In this document: positions 32,822-41,140 of the stretch, one piece after another
Layout: every line of letters starts with the position of its first letter
Position numbering within the stretch: position 1 is the stretch's first letter
From: Gemmatimonadota bacterium
GTDB lineage: Bacteria; JAAXHH01
DNA: 46,338 bases
Assembly (NCBI GenBank): GCA_009835325.1
Contig: VXWP01000053.1
Coordinates: 1 to 46,338 of the forward strand
Direction of reading: 5' to 3'
Notes under the pieces: model-generated
Database searches by the model: none
What the model was told of the DNA's origin: nothing
Seen by the model: only the letters and a program-made list of their open reading frames with translations
Translations under genes and position numbers: made by a program

Positions 32822-34759
32822 ATGACGAAACCACTTTCCAGCAGTATCATTCCAAACTGCAGTTCCCTTCCTTCGACACACCATCACCAGCGGCGTTCGT
32901 CCAGGCAAACTAATGGGCGCGTTTTCGGGCGGGCGGTCATGCTGCCGATTGTTGTTGCGGTCGTTGCGGTGTTTCTCGCGTGGGACAGGGGCGAGGCCAG
33001 CCCGGCTCGTGGTGCTCAGGGCAACGCCGGTGATCTTGATCACGCTAACGTCGCCGCCGCACAATCCGCCAGTTACGCATTCGACCGGCACGAGATCAAC
33101 ATTGGGCCGGCGGTCCGGCAGACGGTGCTGACGGGATTCCTGCTGGGTGGCGAAGTGGCGGACCTGGCGGTGGTAAAGGTCGATGAAGATGGCGGTCGCC
33201 GCCTGCGTGTCTATGCGTTAGAGGAAGAACCCGATGATGGTGGACCGGGGATGGCTGAAGCACGCTCGTCGCCCCCTGCAGATGGTACCTGGGCACTGCG
33301 GATGGATACGCGGCTGCGTTCCGGTGTGACCTTCGTCGACGTTGCTCGCATCGGAGACCTCGACCGCCTGATTACCGGCGAACCGGGACGGCTTAACGTG
33401 TGGGATCCCGACTCGGGCACGGAGCACGAACTCGTGTCCGTCGCGAATGCCACGGCCGGTTTCCAGGCACCTCGCGAGGGTGAGGTACCTCACGTGGACG
33501 TCACCCGGGACGCGAACGGCGATGGCCGGATCGACCTGGTCGTTCCCGGCGACAGTGGATTCCAGGTTTACGTACAATTGGAAAGCGGCACCTTCGCCGA
33601 TCCGGTGGTAGTCGGCCATCCGCCCGGCCTGGATCCGATTCTCGGCGCCGACGGATACCGATACGACCCCTGGAGCGTGAGCCGGATCCACGAATTCGAC
33701 TTCAACGGCGACGGCCGGATCGATCTGGTGTCCTGGAACGGGGACCACTTCGAAGCGCAGGTCCAGGACAGTCAGGGCCTCTTTGGCCCCCAACCGTTAA
33801 CCTTTACCACCGACGTGCGATTCGACACCGACGAAGTTACCGCGCTTGCCGTCGGGGAAATGACGGGCCGGGCGCTTCACTCGTTCGATGACCTGAACGG
33901 CGACAGCATCGCCGACATGGTGGTCTACGTCCTCGAGGGAGCACGGATCAAAGACAAACGGTCCGCTTACGAAGTGCACTTTGGCGCGCACGGAGTCGAT
34001 GGCGCGGGTGGACCAGGTGGCACGCTCGGAACTGGTGACAGCGGATCCGGCGCCCGTGGTCCTGATGCACGTGGGCCCGGCAGCCCCATCCGATTCGCGT
34101 CCATGCCAGATGTCACGATCCAGACCGAAAATCAGGTTCAGCTTGTCATGGAGCGCCGCGATCTCGACGGGGACGGCGAAGGCGACCTCATCGTCACCTC
34201 GATCGAGAACAAGTACCTCGAAGGCAGCCTCTTCAAACGAATCAAGGGCTTCATGGGTGATGACGTCTGGTTGAATCTCGACTTCTACCACGTGCGTGAC
34301 GGCCGCATCCCGGACCGCGCTACGGTCATGCGGCGCATCCAGCTGGACGGCGCTCCGAGTCCGCGGGAGCCGGGTTGGGTTCCCCTGGACGTCGTGCTGC
34401 AGGGCGGAAAACACGCACGGCGGAGGGACCGCGAGCAGTACTCACGCGCGTTCAACAAGAACCTGTTCATCGGGGACGTGACGGGAAACGGCCGCGCCGA
34501 CCTGCTGATCGAGTGGACCCACCGGGAACTGCATGTCTACGAGGGCATCCCCGGTCCAGGCCTGTTCGCCGACGTGCCGCGGAAGGTAGCGATCGAACTG
34601 CCCAATGACGAGGAATTCGCCTGGATGACCGATCTCAACCGGGACGGCCGCCAGGACATCGTCATGCACCATCCATTTACGAAACGGGACGCGCATGGCG
34701 CGCCGATGGAGCTGCCCGGTTCGGAGTCTCAGCGCGTGACCCTGTTGATCGCTCGGTAA
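32822..34759 (+). CDS. Secreted FG-GAP/VCBS beta-propeller protein
   Basis: This 645-residue exported protein has at least six calcium-binding D-x-N-G-D-G-like motifs: DANGDGRIDLVV (from 230), DFNGDGRIDLVS (293), DLNGDSIADMVV (357), DLDGDGEGDLIV (447), DVTGNGRADLLI (552) and DLNRDGRQDIVM (604). Their irregular spacing suggests an integrin-like beta-propeller. A hydrophobic signal-like segment (MLPIVVAVVAVFLAW) begins at residue 40. Translation may therefore start at the ATG at 32939, or the first 39 residues may form a long basic n-region. A Gly-rich insert (about 395-420) breaks the middle. It lies 12 nt after the DUF4321 gene. An adhesive or ligand-binding surface role is possible; no catalytic domain is seen. 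Confidence 0.82.
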   Translation: MTKPLSSSIIPNCSSLPSTHHHQRRSSRQTNGRVFGRAVMLPIVVAVVAVFLAWDRGEASPARGAQGNAGDLDHANVAAAQSASYAFDRHEINIGPAVRQTVLTGFLLGGEVADLAVVKVDEDGGRRLRVYALEEEPDDGGPGMAEARSSPPADGTWALRMDTRLRSGVTFVDVARIGDLDRLITGEPGRLNVWDPDSGTEHELVSVANATAGFQAPREGEVPHVDVTRDANGDGRIDLVVPGDSGFQVYVQLESGTFADPVVVGHPPGLDPILGADGYRYDPWSVSRIHEFDFNGDGRIDLVSWNGDHFEAQVQDSQGLFGPQPLTFTTDVRFDTDEVTALAVGEMTGRALHSFDDLNGDSIADMVVYVLEGARIKDKRSAYEVHFGAHGVDGAGGPGGTLGTGDSGSGARGPDARGPGSPIRFASMPDVTIQTENQVQLVMERRDLDGDGEGDLIVTSIENKYLEGSLFKRIKGFMGDDVWLNLDFYHVRDGRIPDRATVMRRIQLDGAPSPREPGWVPLDVVLQGGKHARRRDREQYSRAFNKNLFIGDVTGNGRADLLIEWTHRELHVYEGIPGPGLFADVPRKVAIELPNDEEFAWMTDLNRDGRQDIVMHHPFTKRDAHGAPMELPGSESQRVTLLIAR

Positions 34760-34816
34760 AAGGCTGATGGGGAATATCGAACAGCGCACAATTTGCTGGC
34801 TGTTCAGGAGTGTGAA

Positions 34817-36331
34817 TTGGAACACCTAAACGAGTTGGCAGCCCACGACCTGGCGCCTCGGATCAGGTCCGGCGAAGTGACCGCGGAAGAGGTAGCCCGT
34901 GAAGTCCTGCGTCTGATCGAAGAGAAAGACCCCGCCATAAACGCCTTTCTCGCGGTCGATCGGGAGTCGGTGATCGAAGACGCGCGGGACGTCGACCGTC
35001 GTATCGCCGCCGGCGAAGCCACCGGACCGCTGGCCGGCATGCCCATCGCCATCAAGGACGCCATCTGCACGAAGGGCCTGGAAACCACCTGCGCTTCCCG
35101 GATCCTCGAGGGATTCGTGCCGCCCTACGACGCTACCGTCATCGCGCGGCTGCGCGCGGCGGATGCCGTGATCGTCGGCAAGACCAACATGGATCAGTTC
35201 GGCATGGGGTCCTCCAACGAGAACACCGGGTTCGACATCTGCCGGAATCCCCTGGACACCTCCCGTGTACCGGGCGGCTCGAGCGGGGGTTCCGCCGCGG
35301 CCCTGGCGGCGGGCACGGCGGTCCTGGCCCTGGGAGAGGACACGGGCGGTTCGATCCGCCAGCCCGCGGCTTTCTGCGGCGTCGTGGGACTCAAGCCCAC
35401 CTACGGACGGGTCTCCCGCTACGGCATCATCGCCTACGGATCCTCCTTCGACCAGGTCGGTCCCATGGCCCGGAACGTGGAAGACTGTGCGCGCCTCCTG
35501 GGTGTCATCGCGGGTCACGACCCCATGGATACCACGTCGGCATCGGAAGCGGTGCCGGACTACACGGCCACTCTCAAACAGGACATTGCTGGCCTGCGCA
35601 TCGGCGTACCCGAAGAATACCTGGCGGAGGGCCTCGACCCATCCGTTAAAGAGAGCGTAAGCCGGGCGATCGAACGCATGGAATCCCTGGGCGCCCGCGT
35701 GGAAAGCGTCCACCTGCCCCACACCGAATACGCCGTGGCCGCGTACTATATCCTGGTCACCGCGGAAGCCTCCTCCAACCTGGCCCGGTATGACGGGGTG
35801 AAGTACGGGTACCGGGGTGAGGATGGGGGCGCACCTGCCGTTGATGCGACGGCCGGAGGATCAGGCGATGGGACGGCCGCGCAGCCGCTCGCGCCCGATG
35901 ACCGGCTGGACGCCATGTACGGATCGACCCGCAGCGGGGGGTTCGGCCTGGAGGTGAAGCGCCGCATTATGCTCGGCACCTACGTACTCAGCGCCGGCTA
36001 CTACGACGCCTACTACGACAAGGCCCAGCGCGTGCGCACGCTCATCAAGGACGACTTCGACCAGGCCTTCGAGAAGGTCGATCTCCTGGTGGCGCCCACC
36101 ACGCCCACCACCGCCTTCCGCATCGGCGAGAAGATCGACGATCCACTGCAGATGTACCTGTCCGACGTATATACCGTGCCCATCAACCTCGCCGGCGTGC
36201 CGGCTATCTCCCTGCCCTGCGGTACGGATCCGGACGGCATGCCCATCGGCCTGCAGATCATCGGGCCGCACTTCGGGGAGGAGCGGATCCTGCGGGCGGC
36301 CTACGCCTTCGAGGAGGCGACGCGGTCATGA
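34817..36331 (+). CDS. gatA: Asp/Glu-tRNA amidotransferase subunit A
   Basis: This protein of about 504 residues is the glutaminase/amidase subunit that releases ammonia for converting Glu-tRNA(Gln) or Asp-tRNA(Asn). The Ser-Ser-Lys catalytic set is complete: K80 (PIAIKDAI), S155 (VPGGSSGGS) and S179 (DTGGSIRQP). The frame opens at a TTG at 34793, but the TTG at 34817 has AGGAG 6 nt upstream and gives the usual GatA beginning. A Gly/Ala-rich insert of about 20-25 residues (around [17 protein letters not shown]) interrupts the region before [10 protein letters not shown]. The stop overlaps gatB by ATGA. gatC is not found upstream, where a secreted-protein gene lies. Confidence 0.95.
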   Translation: MEHLNELAAHDLAPRIRSGEVTAEEVAREVLRLIEEKDPAINAFLAVDRESVIEDARDVDRRIAAGEATGPLAGMPIAIKDAICTKGLETTCASRILEGFVPPYDATVIARLRAADAVIVGKTNMDQFGMGSSNENTGFDICRNPLDTSRVPGGSSGGSAAALAAGTAVLALGEDTGGSIRQPAAFCGVVGLKPTYGRVSRYGIIAYGSSFDQVGPMARNVEDCARLLGVIAGHDPMDTTSASEAVPDYTATLKQDIAGLRIGVPEEYLAEGLDPSVKESVSRAIERMESLGARVESVHLPHTEYAVAAYYILVTAEASSNLARYDGVKYGYRGEDGGAPAVDATAGGSGDGTAAQPLAPDDRLDAMYGSTRSGGFGLEVKRRIMLGTYVLSAGYYDAYYDKAQRVRTLIKDDFDQAFEKVDLLVAPTTPTTAFRIGEKIDDPLQMYLSDVYTVPINLAGVPAISLPCGTDPDGMPIGLQIIGPHFGEERILRAAYAFEEATRS

Positions 36332-37800
36332 GCGATGCGGCCATGAAATACGAATCCGTAATCGGGTTGGAAGTGCACGCCCAGCTCCTCACCAATTCGA
36401 AGATCTTCTGCGGATGCTCCGTGGCCTTCGGCGGTGAGCCCAACACCCGCGTCTGCCCCATCTGTCTCGGCATGCCCGGCGTCCTGCCCGTCCTGAACCG
36501 CCGCGCCGTCGAATACACGATCCGCATGGCCCTGGCCGTGGACGGCCACGTGGCCGAAACCAGCGCCTTCGCCCGCAAGAACTACTTCTATCCGGACCTG
36601 CCCAAGGGCTACCAGATCTCGCAGTACGACCGGGCGGGCGAACCCATCTCCCTGGCCGGCGGCATCGAGATCGAGGGCGAGGACGGCCCCCGCTTCGTCC
36701 GGCTCCGGCGGATCCACCTAGAAGAAGAAGCCGGCAAGTCCATCCACAACGAACCCGGGTACGATCCGGATCTGAGCTACATCGATTTCAACCGGACGGG
36801 CGTGCCCCTGATGGAGATCGTCAGCGAACCGGACATCCGCAGCCCCCGCGAAGCCTCGGCCTATCTCGCCCGGCTGCGTCAGATCCTGCAGTACATCGGC
36901 GTCTGCGACGGCAACATGGAGGAAGGCAGCCTGCGCTGCGACGCCAACGTGTCCATCCGAAAGCCCGGCGATCCCCTGGGCGAACTCGTCGAGATCAAGA
37001 ACATGAACTCCATGCGGTCCATGGAACGAGCCCTGGAGTTCGAAATCGATCGGCAATCCGAGTTGCTCGATGACGGCGGCAGGGTCGTGCGCCAGACCCG
37101 CCTCTGGGACGAGGAGAAACGGGAGACCTTCCCCATGCGTTCGAAGGAGGAAGCCCACGACTACCGGTACTTCCCCGACCCCGACCTCGTCACCGTCGAG
37201 ATCGCCCGCGCCTGGGTGGACGAGATCGGCGAAGACCTGCCCGAACTCCCCGACGCGCGCATGCGGCGCTTCGTCGACGAATACGGACTGCCGCAGGACA
37301 TGGCGCGGCAACTGACGGAGAACCGCGCCCGGGCCGACTACTTCGAGGCATGCGTTTCCCATGCGGCCGGCGAAGCACGCACCGTCAGCAACTGGATGCT
37401 CAGCGAACTCCTGCGCGTCCAGCACGAGAACCGCATGGCCCAAGAGACCCTCGAAGCCCGTATACCGCCCGATCACCTCGCCCAGCTTTTAGGACAGATC
37501 AAGGAAGGCAAGATCAGCGGCAAGATCGGCAAGGACGTCCTGGACATCATGGCCAAAACCGGAGAAACGCCGGCCTCAGTCATCGAGGAACAGGGCCTTG
37601 TGCAGATCTCGGATACCGGCGAACTCGAGGGCGTCGTCGCCGGCATCCTAGCCGAACATCCCGACGACGTCGCCGAATACCGGGCCGGCAAGACCAAGCT
37701 TCTCGGCTTCTTCATGGGTCAGGTCATGCGCGCGACCCAGGGCAAGGCGAATCCGAGGATGGTGAACGAATTACTCCGGAAGAAACTGGCGGAAGGTTGA
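36328..37800 (+). CDS. gatB: Asp/Glu-tRNA amidotransferase subunit B
   Basis: This 490-residue tRNA-binding kinase subunit activates the misacylated tRNA and receives ammonia through a channel from GatA. It shows [10 protein letters not shown], the zinc cysteines CGC and [24 protein letters not shown], the [15 protein letters not shown] active-site segment and a C-terminal helical/YqeY-like tail (about 330-490, with [13 protein letters not shown] and [17 protein letters not shown]). Length is typical. It is translationally coupled to gatA by a 4-nt overlap. Its presence indicates that this organism uses the indirect route to Gln-tRNA and/or Asn-tRNA. Confidence 0.97.
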   Translation: MSDAAMKYESVIGLEVHAQLLTNSKIFCGCSVAFGGEPNTRVCPICLGMPGVLPVLNRRAVEYTIRMALAVDGHVAETSAFARKNYFYPDLPKGYQISQYDRAGEPISLAGGIEIEGEDGPRFVRLRRIHLEEEAGKSIHNEPGYDPDLSYIDFNRTGVPLMEIVSEPDIRSPREASAYLARLRQILQYIGVCDGNMEEGSLRCDANVSIRKPGDPLGELVEIKNMNSMRSMERALEFEIDRQSELLDDGGRVVRQTRLWDEEKRETFPMRSKEEAHDYRYFPDPDLVTVEIARAWVDEIGEDLPELPDARMRRFVDEYGLPQDMARQLTENRARADYFEACVSHAAGEARTVSNWMLSELLRVQHENRMAQETLEARIPPDHLAQLLGQIKEGKISGKIGKDVLDIMAKTGETPASVIEEQGLVQISDTGELEGVVAGILAEHPDDVAEYRAGKTKLLGFFMGQVMRATQGKANPRMVNELLRKKLAEG

Positions 37801-37815
37801 GACCGTTCCCGGGAA

Positions 37816-38073
37816 TCACCCGGAATCCGTGATCTTCAGCAGGCCCTCGACGCGGCCGAGCCTTCCGTTCATGTCGTGCATCTCTTTCCGGATGGCGGTA
37901 ACTTCGGTACGAACGGATCCAATCTCTTCCTTTAACTCCTCCTTCAATTCCTTCATATCTGCCTTCAGTTCCCTTCTCAGTTCGTTGGTTATGGCCTTGG
38001 TCTGTTTCCAGAAGAAGATGAAAGCCGTCAGCAGCGTAACGGGTGTCAGGAGAAGCTGGGCGAGTTCCATCAT
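37816..38073 (-). CDS. Small membrane coiled-coil protein, array copy 3
   Basis: This 85-residue protein starts MMELAQLLLTPVTLLTAFIF as a single membrane helix followed by FWKQ. A charged coiled coil (ELRRELKADMKELKEELKEE) runs into the end motif EMHDMNGRLGRVEGLL. GGAGG lies about 7 nt before the ATG. It is the promoter-distal member of three tandem paralogous genes on the minus strand. The membrane anchor and end motif match the other copies closely, while the coil differs in length. No known family is recognised; the shape suggests a bitopic inner-membrane protein that oligomerises in the cytoplasm, or a phage-holin-like accessory. Function unknown. Confidence 0.78.
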   Translation of the reverse strand: MMELAQLLLTPVTLLTAFIFFWKQTKAITNELRRELKADMKELKEELKEEIGSVRTEVTAIRKEMHDMNGRLGRVEGLLKITDSG

Positions 38074-38159
38074 AGTCTTCCCTCCTTCTTAGATTGGGGG
38101 CGCAGTCCGGCGGTTATTCCAGGTCCGTTTGTCATATACTTACACCTTTTTTACTGTCG

Positions 38160-38450
38160 TTACTCTTTGCTCGATCGAACAACGTCGGAGGTCATCAGCA
38201 GACCCTCGACGCGGCCGAGCCGTCCGTTCATGTCGTGCATTTCTTCCCGGATGGAAGCGACATCGTTGCGAACCGAAGCTATTTCTTCCTTTAACTCCTC
38301 CTTCATTCCCTTCATATCTGACTTCAAGTCCTTAATGTCCGACTTCAATTCACGTCTCAGTTCTTCTCTGCCGGTTTTGGCCTGCTTCCAAAAGAAGATG
38401 AAGGCCATCAACAACGTGGTTGGTGTGACAAGAAGTTGAGCGAGTTCCAT
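38160..38450 (-). CDS. Small membrane coiled-coil protein, array copy 2
   Basis: This 96-residue paralogue starts MELAQLLVTPTTLLMAFIFF, then WKQ, the longest coil of the three (ELRRELKSDIKDLKSDMKGM followed by KEELKEEIASV) and the shared EMHDMNGRLGRVEGLL end with a short basic/acidic tail. The coil is seven residues (one heptad) longer than in the copy at 37816-38073. The ATG at 38450 has a strong AGGAGGT 6 nt upstream; the open frame continues to 38558 but without family-like sequence. The spacer to the next copy (38074-38159) resembles the spacer before this gene, so the whole gene-plus-spacer unit was duplicated. Function unknown. Confidence 0.78.
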   Translation of the reverse strand: MELAQLLVTPTTLLMAFIFFWKQAKTGREELRRELKSDIKDLKSDMKGMKEELKEEIASVRNDVASIREEMHDMNGRLGRVEGLLMTSDVVRSSKE

Positions 38451-38535
38451 GGCCTTACCTCCTATTTGTAAGGGACGTAATCCGGCAGTCGTTCCAGACG
38501 CTTTCGTCCCGGCCGTTGCGCCAGTTGGGATTCGA

Positions 38536-38760
38536 CTACTTCTTACGCAGTTTTTCAAAGTCCAGGGTCATCAACAGACCCTCAACGCGGCCGAGGCGTC
38601 CGTTCATGTCGTGCATTTCTACCCGGATGGATGTGATCTCCTCGCGCAGCGACACGATATCTCTTTTCAGTTCGTCGCCGATGGTTCTGGTCTGTTTCCA
38701 GAAGAAGATGAAGGCCGCCAGTAACGTGCCTGGCGTTATGAGAAGTTGAGCAAGTTCCAT
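38536..38760 (-). CDS. Small membrane coiled-coil protein, array copy 1
   Basis: This 74-residue paralogue is the shortest: MELAQLLITPGTLLAAFIFF, then WKQ, a short coil (ELKRDIVSLREEITSIRV) and EMHDMNGRLGRVEGLL. AAGGAG lies about 7 nt before the ATG. It is first in transcription order and the upstream spacer to the divergent PhyH gene likely holds the promoter. The coil is 15 residues shorter than in the copy at 37816-38073 and 22 shorter than in the copy at 38160-38450. The conserved ends and variable middle suggest both ends interact with fixed partners while the coil sets a distance. Function unknown. Confidence 0.77.
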   Translation of the reverse strand: MELAQLLITPGTLLAAFIFFWKQTRTIGDELKRDIVSLREEITSIRVEMHDMNGRLGRVEGLLMTLDFEKLRKK

Positions 38761-39131
38761 GGTTTACTCCTTCGATGTAGTTCGGGTGAGTGGTCTCATT
38801 CGCACGTAGAATCGATGTGAGTGACCAACGCTTCATAACGAATCAGTCGTAGAAATCGCGGCAAATCTGGTAACAATCGTGCGAAAATGGGGTTTTTCGT
38901 TCGGGCTGGCGTAACTGAGGCGACTGTTGTGCGGATTCACAAAGCGGATTTGGGCGAGCGTTATACTGCGGGCGTAATAGGAGAAGAAAAAGCGAACCCG
39001 GTAGTGGGAATCTACGATTGGGTCACTAGACGATCTTGTTTCGTGTATACTTTGTAGATACCTTGTTTACCGTATCCCTGGATGGGTTAGACCGAAAGTT
39101 CCTGGCTTCACCACACTCTTACGAGGATCCC
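38761..39131. other. Divergent spacer, coil array / PhyH2
   Basis: About 370 bases of lower-GC DNA with no credible gene. TATACT motifs occur near 38962 and 39046, but neither has a good -35 at the right distance on the plus strand. A plus-strand frame runs through from 39036 into the PhyH gene but lacks a Shine-Dalgarno sequence and family-like residues. Confidence 0.5.
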
Positions 39132-39917
39132 ATGTCCCCCGAAAAAGCTATTGAGAAACGCCAACAACTAATACGCGACGGATTCTGCGTGGTCGACGAT
39201 ATCCTCGGCAGTACTTTCCTTCAAGAGTTGCGCATCGAGACCGAGCGCATGATGGAAGACTGGGTGCCGCCACCGGATTTCAAGTACCAGGGCCAGCACG
39301 TCACCGCGCAGGGGACTGAGAACCCAACCATTCAGAAGCTGCTCGACTGGCCCGCCACACGGCGCGCCCTTGAACAGATGGGTCTGGGCGACTTTGCCAG
39401 CACCGGTGGGGTCATCCTCCTCACCAAGGATCCCGGAGAACCGGCACTGTATTGGCACCAGGACTGGATGCAGTGGAACGATCCGATGAGCTGTTCGCCC
39501 TGGCCGCAGATCATCTTCGTATCGTATTACCTGAGCGATACGTCGCGTGAGAACGGATGCCTGAAGATCATCCCCGGCACCCACCTGAAGCGTATTCCGT
39601 TGCACGACCAGCTGGTGCCGGCTCATGAACAAGGCGCCCGCTTCATTGCCGAAGACCATCCCACCATGTTCAGCGACCACCCCGACCAGGTCGAGGTCTA
39701 CGTAAAGGCCGGTGACCTGGTACTGGCTGATGCCCGTGTGCTGCACTCGGCGCATCGGAACCTGACCGACGAGCGCCGCACCCTGGTTCTGGCCTGGCAC
39801 CGACGCCCGGACACCGTGCCAGCCTATTGGACTGATCCGGTGCCGGCGATCATCGCCGAACGCGACGCTGATGCGGAGTATCCAGGATCCAGGATTCCGG
39901 GGGAGCTTCTGCGGTAG
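39132..39917 (+). CDS. Phytanoyl-CoA dioxygenase (PhyH) family protein 2
   Basis: This 261-residue oxygenase, read from the ATG at 39132, has GAGG 5 nt upstream and opens with the usual RQQLIRDGFCVVDDIL. The iron triad is H109-x-D111 in LYWHQDWM with distal H205 in ADARVLHSAH; R216 would hold 2-oxoglutarate. CLKIIPGTHLKR is the typical segment between them. The chain is shorter than PhyH1 and PhyH3 and not closely similar to either. Substrate unknown. It stands alone, with a palindrome 57 nt after its stop. Confidence 0.9.
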   Translation: MSPEKAIEKRQQLIRDGFCVVDDILGSTFLQELRIETERMMEDWVPPPDFKYQGQHVTAQGTENPTIQKLLDWPATRRALEQMGLGDFASTGGVILLTKDPGEPALYWHQDWMQWNDPMSCSPWPQIIFVSYYLSDTSRENGCLKIIPGTHLKRIPLHDQLVPAHEQGARFIAEDHPTMFSDHPDQVEVYVKAGDLVLADARVLHSAHRNLTDERRTLVLAWHRRPDTVPAYWTDPVPAIIAERDADAEYPGSRIPGELLR

Positions 39918-39973
39918 GTGTGAAGAGGGTTAGTCGAAAAGGCGGGAACTCGACTGAAGCAAATGTGAAATGT

Positions 39974-40020
39974 GTATACCATGTCGTCAGATTTCATAGT
40001 TTTTTTACGACATGGTATAC
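39974..40020. repeat. Perfect 14-bp inverted repeat, 19-nt loop
   Basis: gtataccatgtcgt (39974-39987) and acgacatggtatac (40007-40020) are exact reverse complements. A T-run lies in the loop and another (gttttt) follows the right arm. It could act as a plus-strand terminator for PhyH2, though the stem is only moderately GC-rich, or as a protein-binding or recombination site. Confidence 0.7.
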
Positions 40021-40083
40021 GTTTTTCATACAAACGAACGCATAGTCTAAATAGGCGTACTTTCAAGATCACAAACAGTTGCA

Positions 40084-40112
40084 GTTGCTTGACAATGGAA
40101 TTGTCTGGCAAC
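40084..40112. promoter_or_regulatory. 29-bp palindromic operator candidate before the DUF3883 gene
   Basis: Arms gttgcttgacaat (40084-40096) and attgtctggcaac (40100-40112) pair at 11 of 13 positions around gga. The left arm contains TTGACA (40089-40094), a perfect -35 hexamer, although no good -10 follows at the right distance. The site lies 25 nt before the ATG at 40138, a typical place for a repressor operator. Confidence 0.5.
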
Positions 40113-40137
40113 TAACGACCAATAAAACCGACTAAAC

Positions 40138-41019
40138 ATGCCCCGTAACTGGTCCGAAGCCGAAATCTTCGCCATCGTAGAAGACTATTTCGAGATGCTC
40201 GCGCTCGAACTGGAGGGACGCCGTTACAACAAGACCGAGCATCGTCTTGCGCTCATGGACACGGTTGATCGCACCAAGGGATCGATTGAGCGCAAGCATA
40301 TGAACATCAGCGCGGTGTTGGCCGTTCTCGGTCTTCCCTATATCAATGGGTATAAACCTTACAGCAATTTCCAACAGGCGTTGTTCGAGGCGGTGCAGGC
40401 ACGACTTCATGATGACACTGTTCTTTATGCGTCTTTGACGGGAGAGGCTGCTGTAGTAGGGGAACCTTTAGCCGAGTTTCGCATAGATACGGAACAGGTA
40501 ATTGACCCGGAACAGGTTTACATAGACGCGCCGCTACCTCTGGAAGTCACAGTGCCGCAATTACCGGAAGACATCAGCAGGATTGTACGGAAGTTCGAAT
40601 CTCCCGCCGAGCGGGATGCCCGCAATCGAATGCTTGGAAAGGCAGGCGAGGAGTTCGTGTTCGAATTGGAGCGGAAGAGGTTGTCCATGCTTGGCAAGCA
40701 GGACCTGGCAGACGATGTACGTTGGGTCGCTCGGGACGACGGAGACGGTTACGGCTACGACATCCGATCATTCCACGGAACAGGCACAGGTGACGAGGCC
40801 AGCCGCGAGCGCTGGCTGGAGATCAAAACGACGAACGGTCCGAAGACTACCCCGTTCTTCATTACGAGGAACGAATTGAGTGTATCCGCAGAAAATCCCA
40901 AGATCTTCAGGATTGTGAGGTTATTCGACTTTCGCAGAAGAGCGCGAGCTTATCGTCTGGAACCGCCGCTGGAGGAACGTGTTCGGCTTACACCTGCGAT
41001 ATACAGGGCCTATCCATGA
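40138..41019 (+). CDS. DUF3883 (NOV_C) nuclease-like protein
   Basis: This 293-residue protein has two parts. The N-terminal part (about 1-90) carries NWSEAEIFAIVEDYFEMLAL and GSIERKHMNISAVLAVLGLP with INGYKP, a module also seen at the N-terminus of standalone HNH or restriction-type nucleases. The C-terminal part (about 160-265) is a DUF3883 domain with a PD-(D/E)xK-like set: E171/E172 (KAGEEFV), D208 (GYGYDI) and E228-x-K230 (WLEIKTT), then FFITRNEL. DUF3883 occurs in many anti-phage and restriction proteins. A DNA-cleaving defence role is therefore likely but unproven. No methyltransferase partner is adjacent. The region is lower in GC than its surroundings and the gene lacks a Shine-Dalgarno sequence. 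Confidence 0.82.
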   Translation: MPRNWSEAEIFAIVEDYFEMLALELEGRRYNKTEHRLALMDTVDRTKGSIERKHMNISAVLAVLGLPYINGYKPYSNFQQALFEAVQARLHDDTVLYASLTGEAAVVGEPLAEFRIDTEQVIDPEQVYIDAPLPLEVTVPQLPEDISRIVRKFESPAERDARNRMLGKAGEEFVFELERKRLSMLGKQDLADDVRWVARDDGDGYGYDIRSFHGTGTGDEASRERWLEIKTTNGPKTTPFFITRNELSVSAENPKIFRIVRLFDFRRRARAYRLEPPLEERVRLTPAIYRAYP

Positions 41020-41140
41020 ATCCTGCCCGTATTGTATTGATAATCAGGCCAATTGACCTAACTTAGCGTCAGCAGGTCAACTAACCGTACATCCTACCAA
41101 CCATCACGTTCCCATCCCGATCAACCGGAGAACATTCCGC

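Larger units (their letters stand above)
37816..38760. repeat. Three-copy tandem gene-plus-spacer array
   Basis: Three units of roughly 300-375 bp each contain one small membrane coiled-coil gene and a related spacer. The spacers share segments such as gggcgcagtccggcggttattcc (near 38098) and gggacgtaatccggcagtcgttcc (near 38472). The start of each gene (gagttccat on plus) and the end motif are the most conserved parts; coil-coding DNA shows slippage-like length changes. Confidence 0.82.
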
